Positions 15,531-23,853 of a stretch of 34,810 nt of DNA are shown piece after piece. Numbering within the stretch: the first letter of the stretch is position 1; every line of letters begins with the position of its first letter. The notes under the pieces were generated by a model. The model saw nothing but the letters and a program-made list of their open reading frames with translations, searched no databases and was not told the DNA's origin. The position numbers were made by a program, and so were the translations under genes. Origin of the DNA: Pauljensenia hongkongensis (GTDB lineage Bacteria > Actinomycetota > Actinomycetes > Actinomycetales > Actinomycetaceae). The stretch is from assembly GCF_001746855.1 (NCBI RefSeq), contig NZ_CP017298.1, positions 713,443 through 748,252 on the forward strand. The letters are read 5' to 3'.

Positions 15531-17174
15531 TCAGGCACCTGTGATGATGGACAGGCTCTCGTAGGGGCGCAGCGTGATGCGCGAGCGCACGACCGCGTCG
15601 TCGTAGTTCCCGATGAGGACGCGCCCCTGGGCGAAGCCCCCCAGGACGTCGACGCCGACGTCGTGGGCGCGGAAGTTGTTGAGCACCAGCAGGCGCTGGC
15701 CGTCGTGCTCGCGCACGTAGGCGAAGACCTCGTCGGGGGCGTTGTAGGGGATGTAGGAGCCCTCGGCGATGACCGGGTGGGTGTGCCGCGCCTCGATGAG
15801 GCGCCGGTAGTAGGGCAGGATGCGGCCCCGCTCGGCGGACTCGACGTTGACCTCGGCGTGGTTGACGGGCCGCAGCCAGGGGGTGCCCCGCGTGAACCCG
15901 GCGTTGTCGGAGGCGTCCCACTGCATGGGGGTGCGGGCGTTGTCGCGGGCCTTGGAGTGGACGACGGCGAACGCCCGCGCGGGGTCCGTGCCCCCTTCGA
16001 CGAGGGCGCGGTAGGCGTTGCGCGCCTCGACGTCCACGTAGTCGTCGATGCTCGTGTAGGCGGGGTCGCTCATGCCGATCTCCTCGCCCATGTACACGAA
16101 GGGCGTTCCGCGCAGCAGGTGGATGGCGGAGGCGAGCATCGTCGCGGACTCGTAGCGGTACTCGTCCACGTTCCCGAAGCGGTCGAGGGCTCGGGGCTGG
16201 TCGTGGTTGTTCCAGAACAGGGCGTTCCAGCCCCCGCCCTCCTGCATGCCGAGCGCCCACTCCCCCAGCAGGCGCTTGAGCGCCGCCAGGTCGAAGTCCT
16301 TGAGCGTCCACTTCTGGCCATCCTCGTAGTCGACTTTGAGGTGGTGGAAGTTGAACACCATCGACAGCTCGTGGTTGGCGGGGTTGGAGTAGCCGATGCA
16401 CGCCTGGATGGAGGTCGAGGACATCTCGCCGACAGTGATGGAGTCGGCGTCCTGCCCGAAGGACTGCTCGGAGAGCCACTGCAGGTAGGTGTGGACATCG
16501 GGGCCGTCGGTGTACATCGCGCGGTCGTCGGTGCCCTCGGGGGCGTCGAGCAGCGCCTCCGGCTTTCCGATGAGGTTGATGACGTCGAAGCGGAAGCCCC
16601 GCACTCCCTTGGAGCGCCAGAAGTTCACGACTTTGGCGGCCTCCTCGCGGACATCGGGGTTGTGCCAGTCGAGGTCCGCCTGCGTCCGGTCGAAGAGGTG
16701 CAGGTAGTACTTGCCGGTGTCCCCGAAGGGCTCCCAGGCGGGGCCCCCGAACTTGGACACCCAGTTGGTGGGCAGTGAGCCGTCGGGCTTGGGGTCGCGC
16801 AGGTAGTAGTAGCGCTGGTAGCGCTCGTCGCCGGCCAGCGCCTTGCGGAACCACTCGTGCTCGGTGGAGGTGTGGTTGAGGACCATGTCGAGCATGACGC
16901 CGATCCCGTGGGCACCCAGGGCCTCGACGAGCTCCTCGAAGTCCTCCATCGTGCCCATGGCGGGGTCGATGGCGCAGTAGTCGGAGATGTCGTAGCCGTT
17001 GTCCCGCCCCGGCGAGGGGAAGAACGGGTTGAACCAGACGTGGTCCACGCCCAGCGAGGCGATGTAGGGGATCTTCTCGATGACTCCCCTCAGGTCCCCG
17101 ACGCCGTCGCCGTTCGAGTCGTAGAACGACTTGGGGTAGATCTGGTAGACGACTGAACTACGGAACCCCGTCAT
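15531..17174 (-). CDS. treC: Alpha,alpha-phosphotrehalase (trehalose-6-phosphate hydrolase), GH13
   Basis: A 547-aa glycoside hydrolase family 13 enzyme. The ATG at 17174 has GGAGGG four bases upstream; a longer frame to 17204 is possible but lacks a site. It begins SSVVYQIYPKSFYDSNGDGVGDL, and the catalytic triad is D197 (GFRFDVINL), E250 (TVGEMSS) and D325 (NNHDQPR). DVINLI after the nucleophile is characteristic of TreC, as opposed to oligo-1,6-glucosidases, though that distinction is not absolute. The enzyme splits cytoplasmic trehalose-6-phosphate into glucose and glucose-6-phosphate. It is the first gene of a two-gene operon with the PTS permease. A long dyad and a LacI-type core lie between 15 and 50 bases upstream of the start. 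Length is normal. Confidence 0.9.
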   Translation of the reverse strand: MTGFRSSVVYQIYPKSFYDSNGDGVGDLRGVIEKIPYIASLGVDHVWFNPFFPSPGRDNGYDISDYCAIDPAMGTMEDFEELVEALGAHGIGVMLDMVLNHTSTEHEWFRKALAGDERYQRYYYLRDPKPDGSLPTNWVSKFGGPAWEPFGDTGKYYLHLFDRTQADLDWHNPDVREEAAKVVNFWRSKGVRGFRFDVINLIGKPEALLDAPEGTDDRAMYTDGPDVHTYLQWLSEQSFGQDADSITVGEMSSTSIQACIGYSNPANHELSMVFNFHHLKVDYEDGQKWTLKDFDLAALKRLLGEWALGMQEGGGWNALFWNNHDQPRALDRFGNVDEYRYESATMLASAIHLLRGTPFVYMGEEIGMSDPAYTSIDDYVDVEARNAYRALVEGGTDPARAFAVVHSKARDNARTPMQWDASDNAGFTRGTPWLRPVNHAEVNVESAERGRILPYYRRLIEARHTHPVIAEGSYIPYNAPDEVFAYVREHDGQRLLVLNNFRAHDVGVDVLGGFAQGRVLIGNYDDAVVRSRITLRPYESLSIITGA

Positions 17175-17188
17175 CGTGCCCTCCAATG

Positions 17189-17224
17189 CTCTCGCATTCG
17201 CCAACGTTGTTTCGTATGCGAAAG
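17189..17224. promoter_or_regulatory. Operator-like dyad upstream of treC
   Basis: CTCTCGCATTCG (17189-17200) and CGTATGCGAAAG (17213-17224) are inverted copies with ten of twelve matches. The 12 bases between contain CAACGTTG, a LacI-type palindromic core shared with 7995-8006. The dyad covers positions about -15 to -50 relative to the treC start. On the minus strand a TTGACT (plus 17243-17248) lies beyond it and may be part of a -35 box, though a -10 at good spacing is not clear. It is probably the binding site of a trehalose repressor of unknown family. Confidence 0.5.
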
Positions 17225-17302
17225 TTTACACTTTGGAAGACAAGTCAACGAGTGGTCTTTCACATATTCACACCACCGTTGTGGACGGCTACAATGCTCC
17301 CC

Positions 17303-18493
17303 TCAGAAGCCGAGGCGCCCCAGCATCTTCGGGTCGGACTGCCAGTCCTTGGCAGTGCGCACGTGCAGGTCCAGGTACACCCGCTTGCCCAGCAGCTCCT
17401 CGATGTGGCGCCGCGCCTCGGTGCCGATCTCCTTGAGGCGCGCCCCGCGCCGCCCGATGATGATCGCCTTCTGGGAGTCGCGCTCCACGTAGACGTTGAC
17501 GTGGACGTCCACCAGGGGCGGACGGGTGTCGCCCTCCCTGCGCTCCCTCTCGATGATCTCCTCGACCTGCACGGCCAGGGAGTGGGGCAGCTCGTCGCGC
17601 ACACCCTCCAGGGCGGCCTCGCGGATGAACTCGGCGATCAGGGTGTCGCGGGACTCGTCGGTCACGTCGCCTTCGGGGTACAGGGGCGGCGAGGCGGGGA
17701 CCGTCTGGGCGAGCACGTCGCGCAGGTGGTCGATGCCCTTGCCCTCCACGGAGGACACGGGGACGATGGCGCTCCACTCGCCCAGCCGCTCGATGGCGAG
17801 CAGGTGCTTCATGACGCGCTCGCGGCCCACCGCGTCGCACTTGGTGGCCACGGCGATGACCGGGCGCTTCACGCCCCGCAGCTCGCGGGCGATGAACTGG
17901 TCGCCCGGGCCGATCCTCTGGTCGGCGGGCAGGCAGAAGAGCACGGCGTCCACCTCGGCCAGCGCCTCGCGCACCATGTCGTTGAGCCGCTTGCCCAGCA
18001 GCGTGCGGGGACGGTGGTAGCCGGGGGTGTCCACGAGGACCAGCTGGTAGCCGTCGCCGTGGACGATGCCGCGGATGTTGTGGCGGGTCGTCTCGGGGCG
18101 CCCCGACGTGATCGCCACCTTCTGGCCGACCAGGGCGTTGGTGAGGGTGGACTTGCCGACGTTGGGGCGCCCCACGATGGAGACGAAGCCCGCGCGGAAG
18201 TCCTCGGGGTAGTCGGGGACCCCGATCGCGGCGGCCGCGTCCTGGCGCAGCGAGGCCACCGAGGCCAGCGCCTCGAAGGCGCCCAGGTCCGCGTCCGCCT
18301 CGTCCTCCAGGTCCGACAGGCCGTCATCGGCGTTGCCGGCGTCCGGGTCTTCCGCGTCGCCGAGGCCGGAGTCGCCGCCGATCTGGGCGCGCGCCTCGGC
18401 TTCGGGGTCGGCGGCACCGGGCGGCACCTCGATGCGCGCGTCCCCGAGGGCGTTGGGGCCTGCCATGAGCTCGTCGTCACTGGGGAAGCGCAT
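17303..18493 (-). CDS. era: GTPase Era with long acidic N-terminal extension
   Basis: A 396-aa Era. The ATG at 18493 overlaps the stop of the upstream gene by one base and has GAGG at good spacing. The GTPase motifs are GRPNVGKST (residues 108-116), DTPGYHRPR, and TKCD in place of the usual NKxD. The C-terminal KH domain has KAIIIGRRGARLKEIG. Era binds 16S rRNA near its 3' end and helps 30S maturation. Usual length is about 300 aa; here the first ~95 residues are an extra Asp/Glu/Ala-rich segment (for example LGDAEDPDAG) that looks disordered. The site at 18493 argues that it is translated, though an in-frame ATG (M10) exists. It is the last gene of the phoH-ybeY-CBS-era operon, an arrangement common in actinobacteria. 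Confidence 0.93.
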   Translation of the reverse strand: MRFPSDDELMAGPNALGDARIEVPPGAADPEAEARAQIGGDSGLGDAEDPDAGNADDGLSDLEDEADADLGAFEALASVASLRQDAAAAIGVPDYPEDFRAGFVSIVGRPNVGKSTLTNALVGQKVAITSGRPETTRHNIRGIVHGDGYQLVLVDTPGYHRPRTLLGKRLNDMVREALAEVDAVLFCLPADQRIGPGDQFIARELRGVKRPVIAVATKCDAVGRERVMKHLLAIERLGEWSAIVPVSSVEGKGIDHLRDVLAQTVPASPPLYPEGDVTDESRDTLIAEFIREAALEGVRDELPHSLAVQVEEIIERERREGDTRPPLVDVHVNVYVERDSQKAIIIGRRGARLKEIGTEARRHIEELLGKRVYLDLHVRTAKDWQSDPKMLGRLGF

Positions 18494-19854
18494 CAGTCCT
18501 CTTTCCGTGTTCCTACCTGGGGCGGGGCGCCGGGCGCCCCGCTGCCCCCAACTGTAGAGCACACGATGGTGCCCACCTGGCGCCGGCGCCCCCGCGCCTC
18601 CTCGGCGCGCATGCGCACCCCCGCCAGTTCGCCGCGCGCCCCGGGCAGAGGGACCCTGCCGATGGCCTTGGCCAGCAGGCCGCCCACCGAGTCCACGTCC
18701 TCGTCCTCGACCTCGACGCCCAGCAGGTCGCCGAGCTCGGAGATCGGGTAGCGCGCGGGCACGCGCCACTGCCCCCCTCCCAGGGCCTCGGGCTCGATGA
18801 CGTGCCGGTCGTGCTCGTCGGTGACCTCGCCGACGACCTCTTCGATGATGTCCTCCAGGGTGACCAGGCCGGCCACTCCCCCGTACTCGTCGATGACGAT
18901 CGCCATGTGGGAGTGCTCGGCCTGCATCTGGCGCAGCAGGTCGTCGGCGGGCTTCATCTCGACGGTGAACTCGGCGGGCCGCATCATCTGCTCGGCGGTG
19001 AGGTCCAAGTCGGGCCCGTGGGCCTCCAGGCGGGCCACTACGTCCTTGAAGTAGAGGACGCCGCGCACGTCGTCGACGTCGTCGCCCACCACGGGCAGGC
19101 GCGAGAACCCGGAGCGCACGAAGAGGCGCAGGGCCTTGCGGGCGCCCAGGTCCGCGTCGGCGGTCACCATGTCCGTGCGCGGGACCATGACCTCGCGCAC
19201 CAGGGTCTGGCCCAGGTCCAGGACGGAGCGCACCATCTCGCGGTCCTCCTCCTCGATGGACTCGGGCTCCCCCACCTCGTCGACGATCTCGCGCAGGTCG
19301 GAGACCAGTTCGGCGCGGGCCTGCGCCTCGGTGGGCTCGGGCGCGGGGCGGGAGGCGCGCACGCGCCCCAGCAGCGGGTCCACAAGGCGGCTGAGCCGCA
19401 CGAGGCGGGCGGCGGTGGGAGCCCCCGCCAGGGCGATCCCCTCGGGGCGGCGCGCCGCCCACTGGCTGGGGACCAGGGACACGAAGAGGAACTGCAGGGC
19501 GGAGACGGAGGCGACGGCGATGAGGGCCACGGCCCACCAGGCGATGCCCTTGTCGACCAGGATGAGCGTGACGGACACGGCGAAGACCACCTGCCACAGG
19601 GTGCGCGCCGAGCGCAGGACCAGCAGAGTGCGCCTGCGGTGGGCGACCAGGCCCGCCAGCACCCCGGCGCGCGCCCTGCCCTGCTCGGCCAGGTCCTCCA
19701 CGGCGGCGGCGCTCAGGCGCGACACGCCCTGTTCGACGCTCTGCGCCAGGCAGGCCACCACCAGGGCGAAGGCGGCCAGCACTGCGAGCGGCAGGTCGGG
19801 GACGGCCCCGATCGACGAGGCGCCCGCCGCCTGGACGGGCAGCGGCGGGGTCAT
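18493..19854 (-). CDS. HlyC/CorC-family membrane protein with CBS domains
   Basis: A 453-aa member of the CNNM/CorC group. The N-terminal ~150 residues include hydrophobic spans (LPLAVLAAFALVVACLA, the VVFAVSVTLILVDKG region, WWAVALIAVASVSALQFLF), a short DUF21-like transmembrane part. Two CBS domains follow (MVPRTDMVTADADL, then the MMRPAEFTVEMKPADDLL region with DEYGGVAGLVTLEDIIEEVVGE), and then a C-terminal CorC_HlyC domain (WRVPARYPISELGDLLGVE). Proteins of this family are linked to Mg/Co export; many are annotated as hemolysins without direct evidence. The ATG overlaps the ybeY stop (ATGA), and its own stop overlaps the era ATG. The C-terminal tail beyond the CorC domain is rich in Gly/Arg. 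Transport itself is not proven by sequence. Confidence 0.88.
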   Translation of the reverse strand: MTPPLPVQAAGASSIGAVPDLPLAVLAAFALVVACLAQSVEQGVSRLSAAAVEDLAEQGRARAGVLAGLVAHRRRTLLVLRSARTLWQVVFAVSVTLILVDKGIAWWAVALIAVASVSALQFLFVSLVPSQWAARRPEGIALAGAPTAARLVRLSRLVDPLLGRVRASRPAPEPTEAQARAELVSDLREIVDEVGEPESIEEEDREMVRSVLDLGQTLVREVMVPRTDMVTADADLGARKALRLFVRSGFSRLPVVGDDVDDVRGVLYFKDVVARLEAHGPDLDLTAEQMMRPAEFTVEMKPADDLLRQMQAEHSHMAIVIDEYGGVAGLVTLEDIIEEVVGEVTDEHDRHVIEPEALGGGQWRVPARYPISELGDLLGVEVEDEDVDSVGGLLAKAIGRVPLPGARGELAGVRMRAEEARGRRRQVGTIVCSTVGGSGAPGAPPQVGTRKED

Positions 19855-20300
19855 CGGGACGCCAGGAAGGTGAGGAGCAGTTTGCGCTGCAGGGCGAACA
19901 TCTCCGCCCTCTCGGCGTCCTCAGCGTGGTCGTAGCCCAGCAGATGGAGGATGCCGTGGGTGGCCAGCAGCAGCATCTCCTCGGCGGCGGTGTGCCCGGA
20001 GTCGGCGGCCTGTCGGGTGGCCACCTCGGGGCAGATGCAGATGTCGCCGAGCATCCCCGGCGGCGTGGGGTTGTCGGCGGTGCCGGGTTTGAGCTCGTCC
20101 ATGGGGAAGCTCATGACGTCGGTGGGGCCGGGCAGGTCCAGCCATTTGACGTGCAGCTCCTCCATGGGGCCGGCCCCGATGAACAGGATGTTGAGCTCGG
20201 CGTCGGAGGCGACGTGCATCTGCGTGAGCACGTAGTCGGCCAGGGCCGCGAATTCGGCGCAGTCGATGTCGTAGTCGGTCTCGTTCAGAACCTCGGTCAT
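19851..20300 (-). CDS. ybeY: Endoribonuclease YbeY
   Basis: A 149-aa single-domain protein. I start at the ATG at 20300, which overlaps the phoH stop (ATGA); the frame runs further upstream only as an antisense shadow within phoH. The metal site H-x3-H-x5-H is present as HGILHLLGYDH, preceded by LGDICICPE, the conserved strand of the family. YbeY binds zinc and takes part in 16S rRNA 3'-end maturation and ribosome quality control. Its partners phoH upstream and era downstream are functionally linked in the same process. Length is usual. Confidence 0.95.
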   Translation of the reverse strand: MTEVLNETDYDIDCAEFAALADYVLTQMHVASDAELNILFIGAGPMEELHVKWLDLPGPTDVMSFPMDELKPGTADNPTPPGMLGDICICPEVATRQAADSGHTAAEEMLLLATHGILHLLGYDHAEDAERAEMFALQRKLLLTFLASR

Positions 20301-21328
20301 GAGCGGTCCTCTCGGGGGTGTCGGGCGCGGGAGCGGGCGGAGCGCCGGCGCGCGGCGCCGTCCTCCCACCGCTGGTACGCGTCGATGATATGGCCGACCA
20401 GTTCATGGCGGACCACGTCCGCGCTGGTGAGGTGGCAGAACTCGATGCCGTCCACGCCCTCCAGGATGGTCTGGATGACGGCGAGGCCGCTGGGCTGGCC
20501 GCCGGGCAGGTCCACCTGGGAGGCGTCGCCGGTGACGACCACTTTGGATCCGAAGCCCAGGCGGGTGAGGAACATCTTCATCTGGCCCAGCGTGGTGTTC
20601 TGCGCCTCGTCGAGGATGATGAAGGAGTCGTTGAGGGTGCGCCCGCGCATGTACGCCAGGGGCGCCACCTCGATGGTCCCGGCGGCCATGAGCTTGGGCA
20701 GGGCCTCGGGGTCCAGCATGTCCCCCAGGGCGTCGTAGAGGGGCCGCAGGTAGGGGTCGATCTTGTCGGTGAGGGACCCGGGCAGGAACCCCAGGTTCTC
20801 GCCCGCCTCGACGGCCGGGCGGGTCAGGACGATGCGGCGGGCCTCGCCGGACAGGAGGCGGCGCACGGCCTGCGCCATGGCCAGGTAGGTCTTGCCCGTG
20901 CCCGCCGGGCCGATGCCGAAGACGACGGTGGAGCGGTCGATGGCGTCCGTGTACGCCTTCTGCCCGGGCGTCTTGGGGCGGATGGAGCGGCCGCGGGCGG
21001 AGAGGATCTCCTCGGAGGGCGCTTCGCCGCGCGTGACGCGCCCCAGCAGTGAGATGGCCTGTTCGACGGCGTCGGCGTCGAGCGCCTGGCCCCGCCCGGC
21101 CAGGCCGATGAGCTCCTCGACCAGGTTCGCGGCCAGGTCGATGTCGGCTTGGACGCCGGCCATGGAGATCTCGCGCCCGGTGACCAGGAAGCGCACGTGG
21201 GGGAAGCCGCGCTCCAGCGCGCGCAGCACCTGGTCGGCGACCCCCAGGACCATGATGGGCTCCAGGCGCGCGGGGATCATGGCGCGCCTGGTCTGCACGA
21301 GGGTGCTTTCAACGGTGGGGTCGCTCAT
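20297..21328 (-). CDS. phoH: PhoH family ATPase
   Basis: A 343-aa P-loop protein. I choose the ATG at 21328 (MSDPTVESTL). The nearest purine-rich site (AAGGAG) is about 16 bases upstream, and the bases between can fold (GTGG/CCAC), so the start is a little uncertain. Walker A is GIGPAGTGKT (residues ~138-147); Walker B and sensor region is FIILDEAQNTT; then VVVTGDASQVDLPGG. The N-terminal ~100 residues form the KH-like part seen in bacterial PhoH/PhoL. It is the first gene of an operon with ybeY, a CBS-domain gene and era; phoH-ybeY pairing is widespread and points to RNA metabolism. A TAGAAT on the minus strand (plus 21377-21382) is a fair -10 box about 50 bases upstream. Confidence 0.93.
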   Translation of the reverse strand: MSDPTVESTLVQTRRAMIPARLEPIMVLGVADQVLRALERGFPHVRFLVTGREISMAGVQADIDLAANLVEELIGLAGRGQALDADAVEQAISLLGRVTRGEAPSEEILSARGRSIRPKTPGQKAYTDAIDRSTVVFGIGPAGTGKTYLAMAQAVRRLLSGEARRIVLTRPAVEAGENLGFLPGSLTDKIDPYLRPLYDALGDMLDPEALPKLMAAGTIEVAPLAYMRGRTLNDSFIILDEAQNTTLGQMKMFLTRLGFGSKVVVTGDASQVDLPGGQPSGLAVIQTILEGVDGIEFCHLTSADVVRHELVGHIIDAYQRWEDGAARRRSARSRARHPREDRS

Positions 21329-21391
21329 GCGGTGGAGGTCCACGCTCCTTCGGATCCGCTTGTGGTGCTGCCCTGATTCTATCGGCGCCGC

Positions 21392-21423
21392 CGGGGCGGG
21401 AGCCACTCGGCGTGCCCGCCCCG
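21392..21423 (-). terminator. Hairpin terminator after the tetR operon
   Basis: CGGGGCGGG (21392-21400) pairs perfectly with CCCGCCCCG (21415-21423) around a 14-base loop, just beyond the tetR stop. It separates this operon from the phoH promoter region. There is no U tract. Confidence 0.5.
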
Positions 21424-21436
21424 CCCGCAGCCGCCC

Positions 21437-22237
21437 CTACCCTGCCCCCGGGGGCAGCGGGCCCGTCATGTAGCGCTGCAGCACCGGCGCGTAGTGGGCG
21501 ACGACCTGCTCGTCGTCCAGGTCCGCCAAGGGCTGGAGCCGCAGCACGTAGCGGGCGACGATGAGCCCGATGACCTGCGAGGCGGCCAGGTCCGTCCGCA
21601 GCGCCCCCGTGCCCGGGGGGTCGTCCAGCAGCCAGGCCGCCAGGGAGTAGACCTCCTCGGTGAGGAAGCCCGCCACGGACTCGACAGGGCCGCCGGGCGC
21701 CATGCGGGCGCGCATGACAGCCACGTAGTCGCGCCCGTGGGGCGAGGCGAAGACCGCGAGGATCCCCCGCACGACGGCCTCCCCCAGGTCCTCCAGGGTC
21801 CCGTCCGACAGCTTCTCCAGGGCGCCGCCCATGTGCTCCATGGGGTCGAAGGGCACGTCCATGGCGGACAGGAACAGGTCCTTCTTGGTGCCGAAGTAGT
21901 GGTGGACCAGGGATTGGTCGACGCCCGCCTGGGACGCTATCGACCTCACCGAGACCGCGGCGTAGCCGCCGCTCGCGAACGCCTGCCGGGCGGCGGCGAG
22001 GATGCGCTCGCGGGTCGCCCTCCCCTTGCCGCCCTTGGCGCCGCCCGCGCTGCTCGCCCACGCCTTGCCCTCCGCGGCGGCTCCGGCACGAGCCGCCTTC
22101 CCCTTGCTGTCCGCGGCGGCTCCGGCATTGCCCGCGGTGCTCCTGGCGCCCGCGGGGGCGCCGGCCCTGGCCCTCTGGCGGGGCTTTCCTTTCCGTTCTC
22201 CGTCGTCTCCGCGCGGAGCGGGGGTCCGCCTCGTCAC
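21437..22237 (-). CDS. TetR-family transcriptional regulator
   Basis: A 266-aa regulator. The start is a GTG at 22237 that overlaps the permease stop (GTGA), so its translation is coupled. Residues 1-72 are an unusual Lys/Arg/Ala/Gly-rich tail, probably disordered and able to touch DNA non-specifically. The TetR helix-turn-helix follows at residues ~74-120 (RERILAAARQAFASGGY, VSVRSIASQAGVDQSLVHHY, then FGTKKDLFL). The rest is a helical ligand-binding domain. TetR proteins usually have about 190-220 aa, so the tail accounts for the excess. As third gene of the exporter operon it probably represses that operon until an exported compound binds. Two abutting palindromes over the first start codon are the likely operators. 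Confidence 0.92.
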   Translation of the reverse strand: MTRRTPAPRGDDGERKGKPRQRARAGAPAGARSTAGNAGAAADSKGKAARAGAAAEGKAWASSAGGAKGGKGRATRERILAAARQAFASGGYAAVSVRSIASQAGVDQSLVHHYFGTKKDLFLSAMDVPFDPMEHMGGALEKLSDGTLEDLGEAVVRGILAVFASPHGRDYVAVMRARMAPGGPVESVAGFLTEEVYSLAAWLLDDPPGTGALRTDLAASQVIGLIVARYVLRLQPLADLDDEQVVAHYAPVLQRYMTGPLPPGAG

Positions 22238-22989
22238 CTCGTGCGCCTCGGCATGGTGAGCGAGGCGACGACCAGCGCCCCGATCCCCCACGCGAGCATG
22301 ACCGCGAGCGCCTTCCAGTACCCCTGGCCCGGCGCGGATTGGAGGCGCACCTCCTCCAGGGCGGCCACGGTGTGGGTCATGGGGAGCACCGCGGCGATCC
22401 GCTCCAGGGGGCTGGGCAGGTATGCGGTGGGCACGAAGAACCCGCACAGGAACAGCTGGGGGATGATGAAGACGGGCATGAACTGGACGGCCTGGAACTC
22501 GCTGCGCGCGAAGGCGCTGGCCACCAGGCCCAGTGCGATGCCGACGAAGGCCCCTGCGCCCGTCACGTCCACCACCCAGGGCGCGCCGGCCTCGGTACTC
22601 ACGCCCAGGAAGAAGGCGCCCACGGACCACATGACCAGGGATTGGAGGACGCCGATCACGGTGAAGGCGGCGGCGTAGCCGAAGAGCAGGTCGGCGCGGT
22701 GCAGGCGGGTGGTCCACAGGCGCTCCAGCGCGCCGGTCACGCGCTCGCGCTGCATGGTGATCGAGGTGACCAGGAACATCGCGACCATGGGGAAGATCCC
22801 GTACATGTTGACCGCCAGCACCGGGAAGGCGGGTTCCGCTCCGGGGGCGACCGGGACGTCGAGGAACACGAAGTGGAGCAGGACCAGCAGCGCCGTGGGG
22901 ACGACGAGGACGATGCCGATGGTGCGGCGATCGGCGACCAGTTGGCGCAGGACGCGGGTGGTGGTGGCCCACCAGGTTGCCGGGTTCAT
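22234..22989 (-). CDS. ABC-2 type exporter permease
   Basis: A 251-aa membrane protein. The ATG at 22989 overlaps the stop of the ATPase gene (ATGA). Hydrophobic segments in order are IGIVLVVPTALLVLLHFVFL, MYGIFPMVAMFLVTSI, FGYAAAFTVIGVLQSLVMW, the GAGAFVGIALGLVASAFA segment, FMPVFIIPQLFLCGFFVP and the C-terminal ALAVMLAWGIGALVVA: six spans. RERVTGALERLWTT lies in the first cytosolic loop, and an AYLPSPLERIAAVLPMTH motif precedes the last helix; both are typical of the DrrB/NodJ group. With the preceding ATPase it should form a drug or lipid exporter as a homodimer of this subunit. The substrate is unknown. Confidence 0.9.
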   Translation of the reverse strand: MNPATWWATTTRVLRQLVADRRTIGIVLVVPTALLVLLHFVFLDVPVAPGAEPAFPVLAVNMYGIFPMVAMFLVTSITMQRERVTGALERLWTTRLHRADLLFGYAAAFTVIGVLQSLVMWSVGAFFLGVSTEAGAPWVVDVTGAGAFVGIALGLVASAFARSEFQAVQFMPVFIIPQLFLCGFFVPTAYLPSPLERIAAVLPMTHTVAALEEVRLQSAPGQGYWKALAVMLAWGIGALVVASLTMPRRTR

Positions 22990-23792
22990 CGGACGCTCCC
23001 TTCTGCGCCGTCGTCGGCGTCCTCCCTCACCAGGGCGAGGAAGGCGCGGTCCGGGGTGTCCTGCCCCGTGGCCTCCAGGAGCTCCGCGGGCGTCATGACC
23101 CCCAGGACGCGGCCCCTCCTCATGAGGATGAGGCGGTCGCAGCGCATCGCCTCGTCCATGACGTGGCTGGAGACCAGCAGGGTGCGGCCCTGCCCCGCCA
23201 GTTCGCGGAACACGTCCCACAGGGACTCGCGGGTCAGGGGGTCCAGGCCGACGGTCGGCTCGTCCAGGACCATGACCTCGGGATCGCCGACCAGGGCGCA
23301 GGCGATGGAGGCCCGCGAGGCCTGCCCTCCCGACAGTGTGGAGACGACCTGCCCGGCCCGGTCGGCCAGGCCGACGGAGCGGATGGCGGCGTCGGCGGCG
23401 CCGCGCCCGGCCCCGGCGAGGGCGGCGAAGTAGACGGCGTTGCGCCGCACAGTGAGGTCGGGGTAGGCGCTCGCCTGCTGGGTGGAGTAGCCGATGCGGG
23501 CGCGCAGGCGCTTGGACCCGGCGGGGCAGCCGAGCACGGCGGCGGTTCCGGCGTCGATGCGCTGCACCCCGACCAGGGCGCGCATCAGGGTGGTCTTGCC
23601 GCAGCCCGAGGGGCCCAGCAGACCGACGATCTCGCCGCACCGTATCGAGAAGGACACGTCGTGGAGGACGGGCGCGCGCCCGCGCGACACCCGTAGGCGC
23701 TCGACGCTGATCGCGGGAGGGGGCTCCGCGCCGGGGCGCTCCGGGACCGTCGGAGCGGTGTCCCGAGCTTCATCACTCGATGAATTAATCAC
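22986..23792 (-). CDS. ABC exporter ATP-binding protein
   Basis: A 268-aa ABC ATPase and first gene of the exporter-regulator operon. I use the GTG at 23792: an ATG two bases upstream runs straight into TGA, and AGGAGG lies 12 bases ahead. Walker A is GLLGPSGCGKTT (G60-T67 core), the Q-loop region is STQQASAYPDLT, the signature is TLSGGQASRAS (the usual R/Q after SGGQ is replaced by A), Walker B is VMVLDEPTVGLDP, and the switch histidine lies in VSSHVMDEA. Residues 1-28 are a polar extension. The family is the DrrA-like multidrug/polyketide exporters. The last residues (REDADDGAEGSVR) are acidic. The divergent YbaB-like gene starts 97 bases away and belongs to the toxin locus. Confidence 0.92.
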   Translation of the reverse strand: MINSSSDEARDTAPTVPERPGAEPPPAISVERLRVSRGRAPVLHDVSFSIRCGEIVGLLGPSGCGKTTLMRALVGVQRIDAGTAAVLGCPAGSKRLRARIGYSTQQASAYPDLTVRRNAVYFAALAGAGRGAADAAIRSVGLADRAGQVVSTLSGGQASRASIACALVGDPEVMVLDEPTVGLDPLTRESLWDVFRELAGQGRTLLVSSHVMDEAMRCDRLILMRRGRVLGVMTPAELLEATGQDTPDRAFLALVREDADDGAEGSVR

Positions 23793-23800
23793 ATGATGAA
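23769..23800. promoter_or_regulatory. Two abutting 16-bp TetR-type operators over the start of the exporter operon
   Basis: TTCATCACTCGATGAA (23769-23784) and TTAATCACATGATGAA (23785-23800) are two imperfect palindromes of consensus TTMATCACWYGATGAA placed end to end without a gap. They cover the GTG start at 23790-23792. A repressor bound here would block transcription elongation or initiation close by. The TetR gene of the same operon is the obvious candidate. Confidence 0.6.
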
Positions 23801-23853
23801 TATACCTCCTACCAGCTCAGGGAACAAGCCCCTCACTCACGGTTTTCGAGTAC

